Part shown: piece by piece, positions 42,347 to 50,449 of the stretch
Layout: every line of letters begins with the position of its first letter
How positions within the stretch are numbered: the stretch's first letter is position 1
Assembly: GCF_035762905.1 (NCBI RefSeq)
Contig: NZ_DASUCC010000035.1
Coordinates: forward strand, 1-64,000
Source of the DNA: DASYTH01 sp035762905
GTDB taxonomy: Bacteria > Actinomycetota > Actinomycetes > Mycobacteriales > Pseudonocardiaceae
Direction: 5' to 3'
Length of the DNA: 64,000 bases
Position numbers and translations under genes: made by a program
Notes under the pieces: generated by a model
What the model was told of the DNA's origin: nothing
The model's input: the letters and a program-made list of their open reading frames with translations, nothing else
Database searches by the model: none

Positions 42347-43273
42347 TCACAGACTCCGCAGCAGCACGCCGATCCGGGACCCGGGCACGCTCGCCGCGAG
42401 CAGGTAGTGCCGGCCGGCCAGCACGTGCCCGGCCGCCGTCCGGTCGACCAGGTTGATCAGCGGGTCGGCGGCGAAACAGTGCCCGACCCGCGTGATGTTG
42501 TCGGTGTACAGCTGGGCCGGCGTGCAGCCCGCCTGCATCTCCTTGAGCAGCACCACCGGCGTGAAGATGTTGGCGTGCATCAGCCCGGACACCTGGTCCA
42601 GCGTCAGGCCGAACGGTTTGAGCAGCTGATCGTTGACCCGCCGGGCCAACTCCACGCTGATCTCGTTGGACCAGTCCAGCTCCCGGACCCGGTTGGCCGC
42701 CGCGCAGGCCAGCAGCTCGAATCCGCCGGCCGGGCCGGGATCGTCGACCACCAGGCAGCTGGCCGCGCCGTCGCTGAACAACGCGAACTTCTCCATCCGC
42801 ATGGCCTCGTCGGTGACCCGGTCGGTGGTGACCACCAGCACCCGGCGGTGCCGGCCGGCCCGCACCAGCGCATCGGCGACCTGCAGGCCGGCCAGCAGGT
42901 TGGTGCACCGGTTGATGCCCACGCCGAGGTAGTCCGCGTCGTCGGTGCCGATGCCGGTCAGGACGGTCTGCGCGAAGCTCCCGTGAATCCTGGTACCGAC
43001 CGGAAAACCCGTCGAGCACAGCACGACCGCGTCCACCGAGACCGGGTCGAGCCCGGCGGCGCGCAGCGTCGCCGAACCGGTCTCGATCGCCAGTTCCTCG
43101 ATGCTCCGCTCGGTGCGGCGCACCGTGCCCCACCCCCACAGGTCCGGCTTGGGCAGCATGCCGAACTCGGCGATCCGCTCGGCGAGGTTGACGATCGCGG
43201 TGTGCTCCTGCTCGATCTCGCCGAGCACGTAGTGCGGCGCGGTCAGGAAGACGGGTGCCGTTGGCATGGTCAT
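42347..43273 (-). CDS. KAS III-like 3-oxoacyl-ACP synthase
   Basis: The 308-residue product has the KAS III order: 'ERSIEELAIETGSATLRAAGLDPVSVDAVVLCST', the nucleophile region 'LGVGINRCTNLLAGLQVADALV' with Cys, and 'GLMHANI' with the active His. The usual Asn of 'GNTSAAS' is replaced in 'RVGHCFAADPLIN', so decarboxylation may be altered. It could make a starter unit, or act as an acyltransferase. ATG 43273 lies two bases after the thioesterase stop. Confidence 0.8.
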   Translation of the reverse strand: MTMPTAPVFLTAPHYVLGEIEQEHTAIVNLAERIAEFGMLPKPDLWGWGTVRRTERSIEELAIETGSATLRAAGLDPVSVDAVVLCSTGFPVGTRIHGSFAQTVLTGIGTDDADYLGVGINRCTNLLAGLQVADALVRAGRHRRVLVVTTDRVTDEAMRMEKFALFSDGAASCLVVDDPGPAGGFELLACAAANRVRELDWSNEISVELARRVNDQLLKPFGLTLDQVSGLMHANIFTPVVLLKEMQAGCTPAQLYTDNITRVGHCFAADPLINLVDRTAAGHVLAGRHYLLAASVPGSRIGVLLRSL

Positions 43274-43275
43274 GG

Positions 43276-44043
43276 CTAGATGACCTCGACGTGCTGATCG
43301 AGCGATTCGTCCAGTTCGGACACCAGGGTGGCCAGCAGTCGCGGCACGGCGGTCGGGTACTCGTCGAAGTAGAAGTGCCCGCCGTCGTGCCAGTGCTGGG
43401 CCGGCGGGGTCGTGAACTCGGCCCGCCACGGTTCGAGCAGGTTCTCCGCCACATGCCAGTCGTCGCGCCCGTTCACCAGCGTGGCGCCGATCGCGAGCGG
43501 GGCGGCCGGCCGGTACCGGTACCCGGCGATCAGGCGCAGGTCGGCTCGCAGACCGGGCAGCAGCAGCTCCTGCAACTCCTCGTCGGCGACGATCTCCGGC
43601 GCCAGACCCTCGTACCGGCCGGCCGCCTCGGCGAACTCACGCCCGTCCAGACCGGCGGCCCACACCAGGTACTCGGTCGGCAGCAGTGCCGGCGCGACAC
43701 AGCCGGACAGCACCACATGGCGCGGGGTTGCGGTGTCCCGCAGCAGCCGGGCCACCTCGAACGCGACCAGTGCGCCGAAACTGTGTCCGAACAGGACGAT
43801 CGGCGCGTCGGCGTGGCCGGCGATCGCATCCGCCGCACCGACGGCGAGCTCACCGATGCTTTCCGGCGGCGGCTCGGCGAACCGGTGCCCGCGTCCCGGG
43901 GCGCAGACGGCGAGCAGCTCCGCGTCCAGGCCGGCCTGCCAACCCAGGTAGCCGCGCGGATCGCCGCCGCCGTGCGGAAAGCAGAACACGTGCGCGCGCG
44001 GGTGTGCCGGCCGGTTGCCGGTCCGGAACCAGGAACCCGTCAT
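43276..44043 (-). CDS. Type II thioesterase
   Basis: The 255-residue alpha/beta hydrolase has 'VFCFPHGGGDPRGYLGWQ', the nucleophile elbow 'LFGHSFGALVAFEVARLL' and 'HDGGHFYFDEYP' with the active His. This is the editing thioesterase family of PKS/NRPS clusters, which removes wrong acyl groups from carrier proteins. It sits between the exporter and the KAS III-like gene. Confidence 0.9.
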   Translation of the reverse strand: MTGSWFRTGNRPAHPRAHVFCFPHGGGDPRGYLGWQAGLDAELLAVCAPGRGHRFAEPPPESIGELAVGAADAIAGHADAPIVLFGHSFGALVAFEVARLLRDTATPRHVVLSGCVAPALLPTEYLVWAAGLDGREFAEAAGRYEGLAPEIVADEELQELLLPGLRADLRLIAGYRYRPAAPLAIGATLVNGRDDWHVAENLLEPWRAEFTTPPAQHWHDGGHFYFDEYPTAVPRLLATLVSELDESLDQHVEVI

Positions 44044-44049
44044 CGGCCG

Positions 44050-44994
44050 CTATCCCTTGTCCACCGAGGCGACCGGCGCGGCCGGGCGCTCCGGTTGCCG
44101 CACGGCCGGTGCCGGTTGCCGGTCCCGCATCCGGGAGACCGCCACACCGGCCAGACACAGCAGGCCGCCGGCGACCGTCAGAGCACCCGGTACCTCGCGC
44201 AGCACGATCCAGGACAGCGCGACCACGAGCACCGGAACCACGTAGGTCGTGGCGCCGAGCGTTCCGGCCCGCAGGCGGTGCAGCGCGTACCCCCAGGTGG
44301 TGAAGGCGAGTGCGGTGGGAAACAGGCCGAGGTAGACCATGTTCAGGACGGCCGGGGCCGGCGCGGCCCCGACCTCCGTGACCAGTTGCCCGGCGAACGG
44401 CAGGCAGGCGACCGAGGCGACGACGCAGCCGAACGTGGTGACCTGCACCGCGGACGCGTGCCGCAGGGCCGGTTTCTGCGCCACCACACCGCAGGCGAAC
44501 GCCGCGGCCGCGACCAGGCAGAGCAGCATCCCGGCCACCGAGCTGCCACCGCCGTCGGACACCGAGATTCCGATGACCGCGGTGCCGGCGAACGAGACGG
44601 CCAGTCCGATCAGCAGGAAGCGCGTGATCCGCTCGTGCAGCAGCCGAGCGCTCAGCAGCGCGATCAGGATCGGGCCGACCCCCATGATCAGCGCGGCGGT
44701 TCCGGCGTCCACGCTTTCCTCGCCCCAGTTCAGGGTCACCATGTAGAGCCCGAACCACAGCACCCCGGAGGCGATGATGCCCGGCCACGCGGCGCGGGAC
44801 GGCCAGCCCTCGCGGCGGATCAACAGGATCGCGCCGAGCACGACCGAGGCCACCAGCATCCGGCCGAGCGCAAGCGCACCGGGTGAGAAGTACGGTGCGG
44901 CGGCGCGAATGGCGACGAACGCCGATGCCCACAGCAGCATCGTGGCTCCGGCGGCAACCAGGGCGGCCTGCTCGGTCCCCTTGGTACGGTTCAT
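44050..44994 (-). CDS. EamA/DMT-family transporter
   Basis: The 314-residue product has ten membrane helices in two EamA halves ('AALVAAGATMLLWASAFVAIRAAAPYFSPGALALGRML' and 'VYLGLFPTALAFTTWGYALHRLRAGTLGATTYVVPVL'). Position as first gene of this minus-strand block, divergent from the PKS block, suggests export of the product or a precursor. Confidence 0.88.
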   Translation of the reverse strand: MNRTKGTEQAALVAAGATMLLWASAFVAIRAAAPYFSPGALALGRMLVASVVLGAILLIRREGWPSRAAWPGIIASGVLWFGLYMVTLNWGEESVDAGTAALIMGVGPILIALLSARLLHERITRFLLIGLAVSFAGTAVIGISVSDGGGSSVAGMLLCLVAAAAFACGVVAQKPALRHASAVQVTTFGCVVASVACLPFAGQLVTEVGAAPAPAVLNMVYLGLFPTALAFTTWGYALHRLRAGTLGATTYVVPVLVVALSWIVLREVPGALTVAGGLLCLAGVAVSRMRDRQPAPAVRQPERPAAPVASVDKG

Positions 44995-45079
44995 GTTCGC
45001 ACCCTCCTGACGGTGCCGAATCTAACCCCGCGGCCGGCGACACACCCGCGTGCGAAGGACGTTGGCAACTTCATGCCAT

Positions 45080-45098
45080 CCGAGCCGGTACGGCTCGG
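45080..45098 (+). promoter_or_regulatory. Inverted repeat in the divergent region before the ACP/KS block
   Basis: CCGAGCCG-GTA-CGGCTCGG is a perfect 8-bp inverted repeat in the 162-base gap between the exporter gene (minus) and the ACP gene (plus). It may be an operator for the cluster regulator or a leader hairpin. Confidence 0.45.
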
Positions 45099-45156
45099 AA
45101 TTCCGGCTTCCGGCCGTAGATTTCCGGTGCCCATCGAGCCAGGGAGGTCGAGCGCC

Positions 45157-45411
45157 GTGACCGTTGTCGCCGAGGAGCGCAGGAACGAGATCCGCACGAT
45201 CGTGTGCGCGATCCTGGAGATCGACCCGGACGAGGTTTCCGACGCCAGCCTGTTCCGGGAGGACCATGGCGCCGACTCGTTGCGGGCCATCGAGATCCTG
45301 GCCGCGCTCGAGGAGGAGCTGCGGATCAGGATCGATCAGAGCGAGCTGGCCCGCATGGTCAACCTCGACGGTGTCTACCAGGTGGTCGCGGCCGCTCCGG
45401 CCCGGACGTGA
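45157..45411 (+). CDS. Acyl carrier protein of the type II PKS block
   Basis: The 84-residue product is a four-helix ACP with the phosphopantetheine serine in 'GADSLRAIEIL' (S41). GTG 45157 is chosen for GGGAGG nine bases before it; a longer frame upstream is not ACP-like. Its stop overlaps the KS start (GTGA). It is the likely carrier for chain extension by the KS/CLF-like pair. Confidence 0.92.
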   Translation: MTVVAEERRNEIRTIVCAILEIDPDEVSDASLFREDHGADSLRAIEILAALEEELRIRIDQSELARMVNLDGVYQVVAAAPART

Positions 45412-46637
45412 CCGGCGCCGCCGGCCGGCGCGTGGTGATCACCGGGCTCGGCGTCGTCTCCAGCATCGGCGTCGGGGCCGTCGAGTTCGGCGCGGCACTG
45501 CGCGCCGGGCGGAGCGGGGTGCGGCCGGTCACCGCGTTCGACACCACGGGATTCGAGCATGCCGTCGCGGGTGAGATCGTCGGGTTCGACCCGGCGCCGT
45601 GGATCGAGCGGCTGGCCCCGGCGGAGCTCGGCCGGGCCGGCGGGCTCGCGGTCGCCGCGGCCCGGATGGCGGTGGCCGACGCCGGGCCGCTGCTCGACGG
45701 GTTGCGCGCCCGGCACAGCCTGGTCGCGGTCGGCACCACCAACGCCGAGTCCCGCGACTTCGACCAGTTGGTGGCGCAGACCGTCGCGCACGGACCCGTT
45801 GGCATCGCGCCCGAACCGGCCCGGCGCACCAACGCCGGCCGGCTGTCCACGCTCATCGCCCGCGAGCTGGGGCTGACCGACGTCGAGGCGCTGACCATCC
45901 CCACCGCGTGCGCGGCCGGCAACTACGCGATCGGCTACGGGTTCGACGCGGTGCGCGCCGGTGACACCGACGTCGCCCTGTGCGGCGGCGCGGATGCGTT
46001 GTGCCGCAAGACGTTCGCCGGGTTCTACCGGATGGGCGCGATGGCCCCGGAGCGCTGCCAGCCGTTCGATGCCAACCGGAAGGGAATGCTGACCGGCGAG
46101 GGCGCGGGCATGCTGGTGCTGGAGAGCCTGGACCATGCGCTGGCTCGCGGAGCGCGGATCTACGCCGAGGTGCTCGGGTTCGGCCTGAACTGCGACGCGG
46201 ACAACCCGGTGGCACCCAACGCGGACAGTGTGGCCCGGTGCATGCGGCTGGCGCTGGACTGCGCCGGGATCAAGCCGGACGAGGTCGACCTGATCTCCGC
46301 GCACGGCACCGCCACGCGGGCCAACGACCTCGCCGAGGCGCGGGCGATCCACCAGGTGTACGGCGACCGCCCGCCGCGCACCGTCGCGATGAAGTCGATG
46401 CTCGGGCACACCCTCGGCGCCGCCAGCGCGCTGGCCGCGATCGGCTGCATCCTGGCCATCGTCGGCGGGTTCATCCCACCCACGATCAACCACGAGGAGA
46501 CCGATCCGGACTGCGCGGTGGACTGCGTCCCCAACACCGCGGTCGCCGCCGACCTGCGCGTGGTGCAGAACAACGCGCTCGCCTTCGGCGGCAACAACGC
46601 GGTGCTCATCCTCGGCCGGTACCGGGACGAACCGTGA
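45408..46637 (+). CDS. Ketosynthase (FabF/type II PKS KS-alpha-like)
   Basis: The 409-residue product keeps the full catalytic triad: C168 ('IPTACAAG'), H299 ('SAHGTAT') and H334 ('KSMLGHTLGAA'). It therefore can condense malonyl-ACP units. The sequence resembles the KS of highly reducing type II PKS systems more than aromatic ones (judged by company, not alignment). Between it and its partner KS-like gene lies a 464-base repeat region. Confidence 0.9.
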   Translation: MTGAAGRRVVITGLGVVSSIGVGAVEFGAALRAGRSGVRPVTAFDTTGFEHAVAGEIVGFDPAPWIERLAPAELGRAGGLAVAAARMAVADAGPLLDGLRARHSLVAVGTTNAESRDFDQLVAQTVAHGPVGIAPEPARRTNAGRLSTLIARELGLTDVEALTIPTACAAGNYAIGYGFDAVRAGDTDVALCGGADALCRKTFAGFYRMGAMAPERCQPFDANRKGMLTGEGAGMLVLESLDHALARGARIYAEVLGFGLNCDADNPVAPNADSVARCMRLALDCAGIKPDEVDLISAHGTATRANDLAEARAIHQVYGDRPPRTVAMKSMLGHTLGAASALAAIGCILAIVGGFIPPTINHEETDPDCAVDCVPNTAVAADLRVVQNNALAFGGNNAVLILGRYRDEP

Positions 46638-47101
46638 GCGTGCGAGTGGCACCAACGCGGCACCGCCCGGCGCCCGCGGCGCCGGGCGCCGCAGGCGCCC
46701 GGCAACCCGGGCCGGCCCGCCCCCCGACACCCACGCGCCGCACCCACCAACACAAGCCCGGCGCCCACGGCGCCCGACCCGCAGAACCCTGCACCGCCCG
46801 GCGCCCGCGGCGCCCGACCCGCAGAACCCTGCACCGCCCGGCGCCCGCGGCGCCGGGCGCCGCAGGCGCCCGGCAACCCGGGCCGGACCGCCACTCGACA
46901 ACGCCCACCGCTACAAGACCCGACTCCCCAACAACGACACCACACCCCGCGCCGCACCAACAACACAACCGGCCCGCACGCTCGGCACCCACGGCATCGA
47001 CGCGGCACCGCCCGGCGCCTGCGGCGCCGGGCGCCGCAGGCGCCCGGCCAACCCGGGCCGCAGGGCATCACCCGGAGCCGTTGCTTTCCTAGGAGCACAA
47101 C
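46638..47101. repeat. GC-rich repeat island between the two KS genes
   Basis: Three copies of a palindromic unit of about 56 bases lie at 46657-46713, 46831-46886 and 47002-47060. Each contains a strong inverted repeat of GGCGCC- and CGCCGGGCGCC-type words and ends AACCCGGGCC. Two 40-base tandem copies, 39 of 40 identical, lie at 46761-46800 and 46801-46840. Frames here on both strands are only Arg/Pro/Gly-rich readings of the repeats. AGGAG at 47090-47094 is the ribosome site for the next gene. Confidence 0.85.
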
Positions 47102-48187
47102 GTGACGTTGCTTTCCCACCGGAGCGTGATCTCCCGGTTCGCTGCCGTGTCGCCGTACGGGATCGGGGCGGCCGCGTTTGATGCCGGGATGCGGGAACGG
47201 CGGTCGTGTGCGGCTCCGCTGGACCCGGACCGCTGGGCGGTGCCGTTCGAGCAGGCCTGCCTGGTGCCCGGGTTCGACATCCAGACAGTCCTCGGCGCGA
47301 AGGGAACCCGGTCGATGGACCGGATCACCGGGCTCGCCGTGGCGGCCACGGCCGAGTTGCTCCGTGGCGACGACGGCGAGCGGCTCGACGGGGTTGGCAC
47401 CGACGCAGCGCTGGTGCTGGGGGTCAACATCGGCAGCGCGCAGAGCATCATGGACTTCACCAGGGATTCGCTCGTCAAGGAGCTGCCGTACCTGGTGAAC
47501 CCGGCGCACTTCCCGAACACGGTGATGAACTGTGCCGCGGCCCAGTGCGGCATCCGGAGCCGGTTGCGCGGGCCGAACGTCACGGTGTCCGGCGGCCGGT
47601 CCTCGGCGCTGCTCGCCCTGAACTACGCCCGCCGGTTGCTGCGGGCGGGCCGGGCCGGGTCCGTACTGTGCGGCGCCGCCGAGGAGTTCTCGGTCACCCG
47701 CGCGTGGCTCGAGCACCACGCGGCACCGAACCGGCCGGCGACGGCATCACTCGGCGAGGGATGCGCGATGCTGCTGGTCGAACCAGCCGGTCGGCGCTCC
47801 GGGCTGGCCGAGGTGCTCGCGATCCGACTCGGTGTGTTCGGTGCGCGTCCGGAACTGCCCGGTGTGCTGGCCGGCTGTGTGCGCGGCGTGCTCACGGAGT
47901 CAGGCACCGCGCCGGCGGAGGTCTGGGCGATGGCGGCCGCGCACGATCCCGAGCTGGCCGCCGCCGACCCGGATCGGATCGTGCTGGAGTCACTGGGTTG
48001 CCGGCCGCCGGTGCAGCTCCCGGTGACCGACCTGGTCGGTGACACCCAGGCCGCGTCCGGGGCGTTCGGGCTGGCCGGCGTGCTCGCGCTCGCGGCGCAC
48101 GAGCCGGCCGCCGCCGGGCGCACCGCCCTGGTGTCCACTGTGGACCGGGACGGCACCGTGGGCTGCGTGCTGGTGCGGCTGGCATGA
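47102..48187 (+). CDS. KS-like protein without active-site Cys (chain-length-factor-like)
   Basis: The 361-residue product has the KS fold pattern ('AAVSPYGIGAAAFDAGM', 'LPYLVNPAHFPNTVMNCAAAQCGIRSRLRGPNVTVSGGRSSALLALNYARRLLRAG') but no cysteine at the nucleophile position (SGGRSS), and the two active His are not kept. It is therefore not a condensing enzyme but matches the KS-beta/CLF partner role. The KS upstream is the probable partner. GTG 47102; the stop overlaps the dehydratase ATG (ATGA). Confidence 0.8.
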   Translation: MTLLSHRSVISRFAAVSPYGIGAAAFDAGMRERRSCAAPLDPDRWAVPFEQACLVPGFDIQTVLGAKGTRSMDRITGLAVAATAELLRGDDGERLDGVGTDAALVLGVNIGSAQSIMDFTRDSLVKELPYLVNPAHFPNTVMNCAAAQCGIRSRLRGPNVTVSGGRSSALLALNYARRLLRAGRAGSVLCGAAEEFSVTRAWLEHHAAPNRPATASLGEGCAMLLVEPAGRRSGLAEVLAIRLGVFGARPELPGVLAGCVRGVLTESGTAPAEVWAMAAAHDPELAAADPDRIVLESLGCRPPVQLPVTDLVGDTQAASGAFGLAGVLALAAHEPAAAGRTALVSTVDRDGTVGCVLVRLA

Positions 48188-49062
48188 CCGGGGTGACCGA
48201 GCGGGCGTGCGGTCCGTGGGTGGCCGCGACCGGCGGCTGGGACGTGGCCCGCGCCGGCGACACGGTCACCGCCGTGCTGCCGGTCCGGCCCACCGAGCCG
48301 GTCTTCACCGGTCACTACCCGGGTTTCCCGGTGTTCCCCGGCGTCTGTGTGATCGAATGTGTGCATCGCACCGCGCTCGCCGCACCGCCCGGCCGGATCG
48401 AGCCGGCGCTGGTCGCGGTGCGGCAGGCCCGGTTCCTCGCGCCGGTCCGCCCCGGTGACGAGTTGACCATCACCCTCGCCTGGTCGCCCGCCGGCGAAGA
48501 GTGGTGCTGCGCGGCCGAGGTGGCCACGGCCCGCGGCGTGGTGGCCCGGATGCGGCTGACCTACCGGGAGACCGGTGAGCCGGCCCCACCGGCCGCCGAG
48601 CCGGAGCGGCCGGTGGGTGGGCCGGCGTTCGGCCTGGACGGCATCGCCCGGCTGCTGCCGCACCGGTACCCGATGCTGCTGCTGGACCGGGTGACCGGTC
48701 TGGTTCCCGGCGTCCGGCTGACCGCAACGAAGGCGGTCAGTGGCAACGAACCCTGGTACGCGGGCGGCGGACCGGGCTTCGCCTACCCACCGGTGCTGGT
48801 GGTCGAGTCCTGGTGCCAGGCGGCCGGCGTGCTCACCGGATGGGACGACCCGGCCCGGGTGTTGCTGCTCGGCTCGATGACCGGCGTTCACCTTGCCGGA
48901 CCGGTGCTTCCCGGCGACGTGGTGGAGCACCGGGTCCGGATGGTCACCGCCGCCGGCGGAGCGGCGGTGTTCACCGGTGAGTCCATTGTGGCCGGCCGGA
49001 CCGTGCTTTCCGTGCGGCGGCTGGTGGTGTCGATGCGGGACGAGGGAGGCGAAACGCCGTGA
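48184..49062 (+). CDS. Double-hotdog FabA/FabZ-like dehydratase
   Basis: The 292-residue product has two hotdog units. The first keeps 'FTGHYPGFPVFPGVCVIECVH', close to the FabZ active loop, with catalytic His. The second starts 'GIARLLPHRYPMLLLDRVTGLVPG', but its loop reads 'YAGGGPGFAYPPVLVVESWCQAAG', with the His lost. One active and one structural half, in one chain, fits dehydratases of highly reducing type II PKS systems. It is coupled on both sides (ATGA upstream, GTGA downstream). Confidence 0.85.
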   Translation: MTGVTERACGPWVAATGGWDVARAGDTVTAVLPVRPTEPVFTGHYPGFPVFPGVCVIECVHRTALAAPPGRIEPALVAVRQARFLAPVRPGDELTITLAWSPAGEEWCCAAEVATARGVVARMRLTYRETGEPAPPAAEPERPVGGPAFGLDGIARLLPHRYPMLLLDRVTGLVPGVRLTATKAVSGNEPWYAGGGPGFAYPPVLVVESWCQAAGVLTGWDDPARVLLLGSMTGVHLAGPVLPGDVVEHRVRMVTAAGGAAVFTGESIVAGRTVLSVRRLVVSMRDEGGETP

Positions 49063-49793
49063 CCAGGCGGGTGGCGCTGGTGACCGGAGGTTCCCGGGGC
49101 ATCGGCCGCGCGGTGGTGCTGCGACTGGCCGAGGACGGCTTCGATGTCGGGTTCTGCTACCGCACGGACGCGGACGCGGCCCGGATGGTGGCGAAGGAGG
49201 CCGGCGAGTTCGGCGCCCGGGTGCTGTGCCGGCCGGTGGACGTGACCGACCCGGACGCGGTGGCCGGCCTGGTCGCCGACACCGGCACCGAACTGGGACC
49301 AGTGCACACCGTGGTCACCTCGGCCGGCGTGGTGCGCGACGGACCCCTGGTGATGATGAGCCGGCCGGACTGGGACCGGGTGCTCGACACCAACCTCGAC
49401 GGCACCTTCCACGTGTGCCGGGCAGCCGTCTTCGAGATGATGAAACGCCGGTCCGGCAACGTGATCACCATTTCGTCGGTGGCCGGCGTGCACGGCAACC
49501 CGACGCAGACCAACTACTCGGCGGCCAAGGCCGGCATCATCGGGTTCACCAGGGCGCTGGCCAAGGAGGTCGGCCGGTACGGCATCCGCGCCAACGTCGT
49601 GGCGCCGGGCTTCATCACCACCGACATGACCGCCGGCCTCGGCGACGCGGTGGTTTCCGATGCGGTGCACCGCATCCCGCTCGGCCGGTTCGGCCGGCCC
49701 GAGGAGGTGGCCGGGCTGGTGGGTTTCCTCGCCTCGGACCGGGCCGCTTACATCAGCGGCGCGGTGTTCCAGGTGGACGGTGGCATGGGCTGA
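49059..49793 (+). CDS. FabG-like 3-ketoacyl-ACP reductase
   Basis: The 244-residue SDR has 'VTGGSRGIGRAVV' for NADPH, 'NLDGTFHVCRAAV', the catalytic 'ISSVAGVHGNPTQTNYSAAKAGIIGFTRALAKE' (Ser-Tyr-Lys) and 'NVVAPGFITTDM'. It is the ketoreductase of the PKS block. The last 46 bases overlap the antisense LuxR gene. Confidence 0.93.
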   Translation: MTRRVALVTGGSRGIGRAVVLRLAEDGFDVGFCYRTDADAARMVAKEAGEFGARVLCRPVDVTDPDAVAGLVADTGTELGPVHTVVTSAGVVRDGPLVMMSRPDWDRVLDTNLDGTFHVCRAAVFEMMKRRSGNVITISSVAGVHGNPTQTNYSAAKAGIIGFTRALAKEVGRYGIRANVVAPGFITTDMTAGLGDAVVSDAVHRIPLGRFGRPEEVAGLVGFLASDRAAYISGAVFQVDGGMG

Positions 49794-50449
49794 CCGTCGT
49801 CCGGCGCGCCGTGCAGCAGGCGCAGCTCGGCGGCCCGCGCGCCGGCCTGGAACCGGGACGCCGCACCCATGTCCCGCATGATGTCCGCGACGTAGCGCCG
49901 GTAGGTGCGCACCGAGACGCCGAGTCGGCGCGCCGCGACGTCGTCCTTGTAGCCGGCGCCGAGATAGTCCAGGATCCGCCGGGTCAGCCGGTCCCAGCCC
50001 GAGGCGGCCGGCACGTCCGGGTCCGCGGCGGTGCTGGCCGCCCGCCAGGCACCGGTGAACAACGCCCGCAACACCCGCAGGATGGCCGGGGTGTGGGTGA
50101 GGATCGCCGGCTCGTCGGACGTCGGATCGGCGTACACCAGGGCGACCCGGTCGTCGACCAGCACCAGTTCGTGCAGCGGCGCCTCGGCCACCCGGACCTG
50201 GACCCCGCTGCCGGCGGCCTCGTCCAGGAACCGCCTGCCAGCGGCGGAGAGCAGCGCGTCCGGCGAGCACAGCATGCGTACCGGTATGCCCGCTGCCGGC
50301 AGCCGGGCCATCTCGGCCAGCGCGGCCCGCGACTCGTCCGCGCGACACCGGGCCAGCGACGGGACGCACACCAGTTCCGCGCGGGTGAGCGCTACCAGCC
50401 GGTGCAGCGTCGCGCCGACGGTGTCCTCGTCGAGAAGTTGGTCGATCAT
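49748..50449 (-). CDS. LuxR-type HTH regulator, probable cluster regulator
   Basis: The 233-residue product has an N-terminal domain of about 140 residues of the TrmB/PLD-like type seen in actinomycete regulators ('LPAAGIPVRMLCSPDALLSAAGRRFLDEAAGSGVQVRVAEAPLHELVLVDDRVALV'). The C-terminal LuxR HTH is 'LTRRILDYLGAGYKDDVAARRLGVSVRTYRRYVADIMRDMGAASRFQAGARAAEL'. It is the last gene of the nine-gene operon and overlaps the C45 gene by four bases and fabG by 46 bases antisense. Confidence 0.85.
   Translation of the reverse strand: MIDQLLDEDTVGATLHRLVALTRAELVCVPSLARCRADESRAALAEMARLPAAGIPVRMLCSPDALLSAAGRRFLDEAAGSGVQVRVAEAPLHELVLVDDRVALVYADPTSDEPAILTHTPAILRVLRALFTGAWRAASTAADPDVPAASGWDRLTRRILDYLGAGYKDDVAARRLGVSVRTYRRYVADIMRDMGAASRFQAGARAAELRLLHGAPDDGQPMPPSTWNTAPLM

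Noticed and set aside
46638..47101. Arg/Pro/Gly-rich frames on both strands of the repeat island
   Set aside because: They are translations of the palindromic repeats, have no start signals and change composition at the repeat borders.
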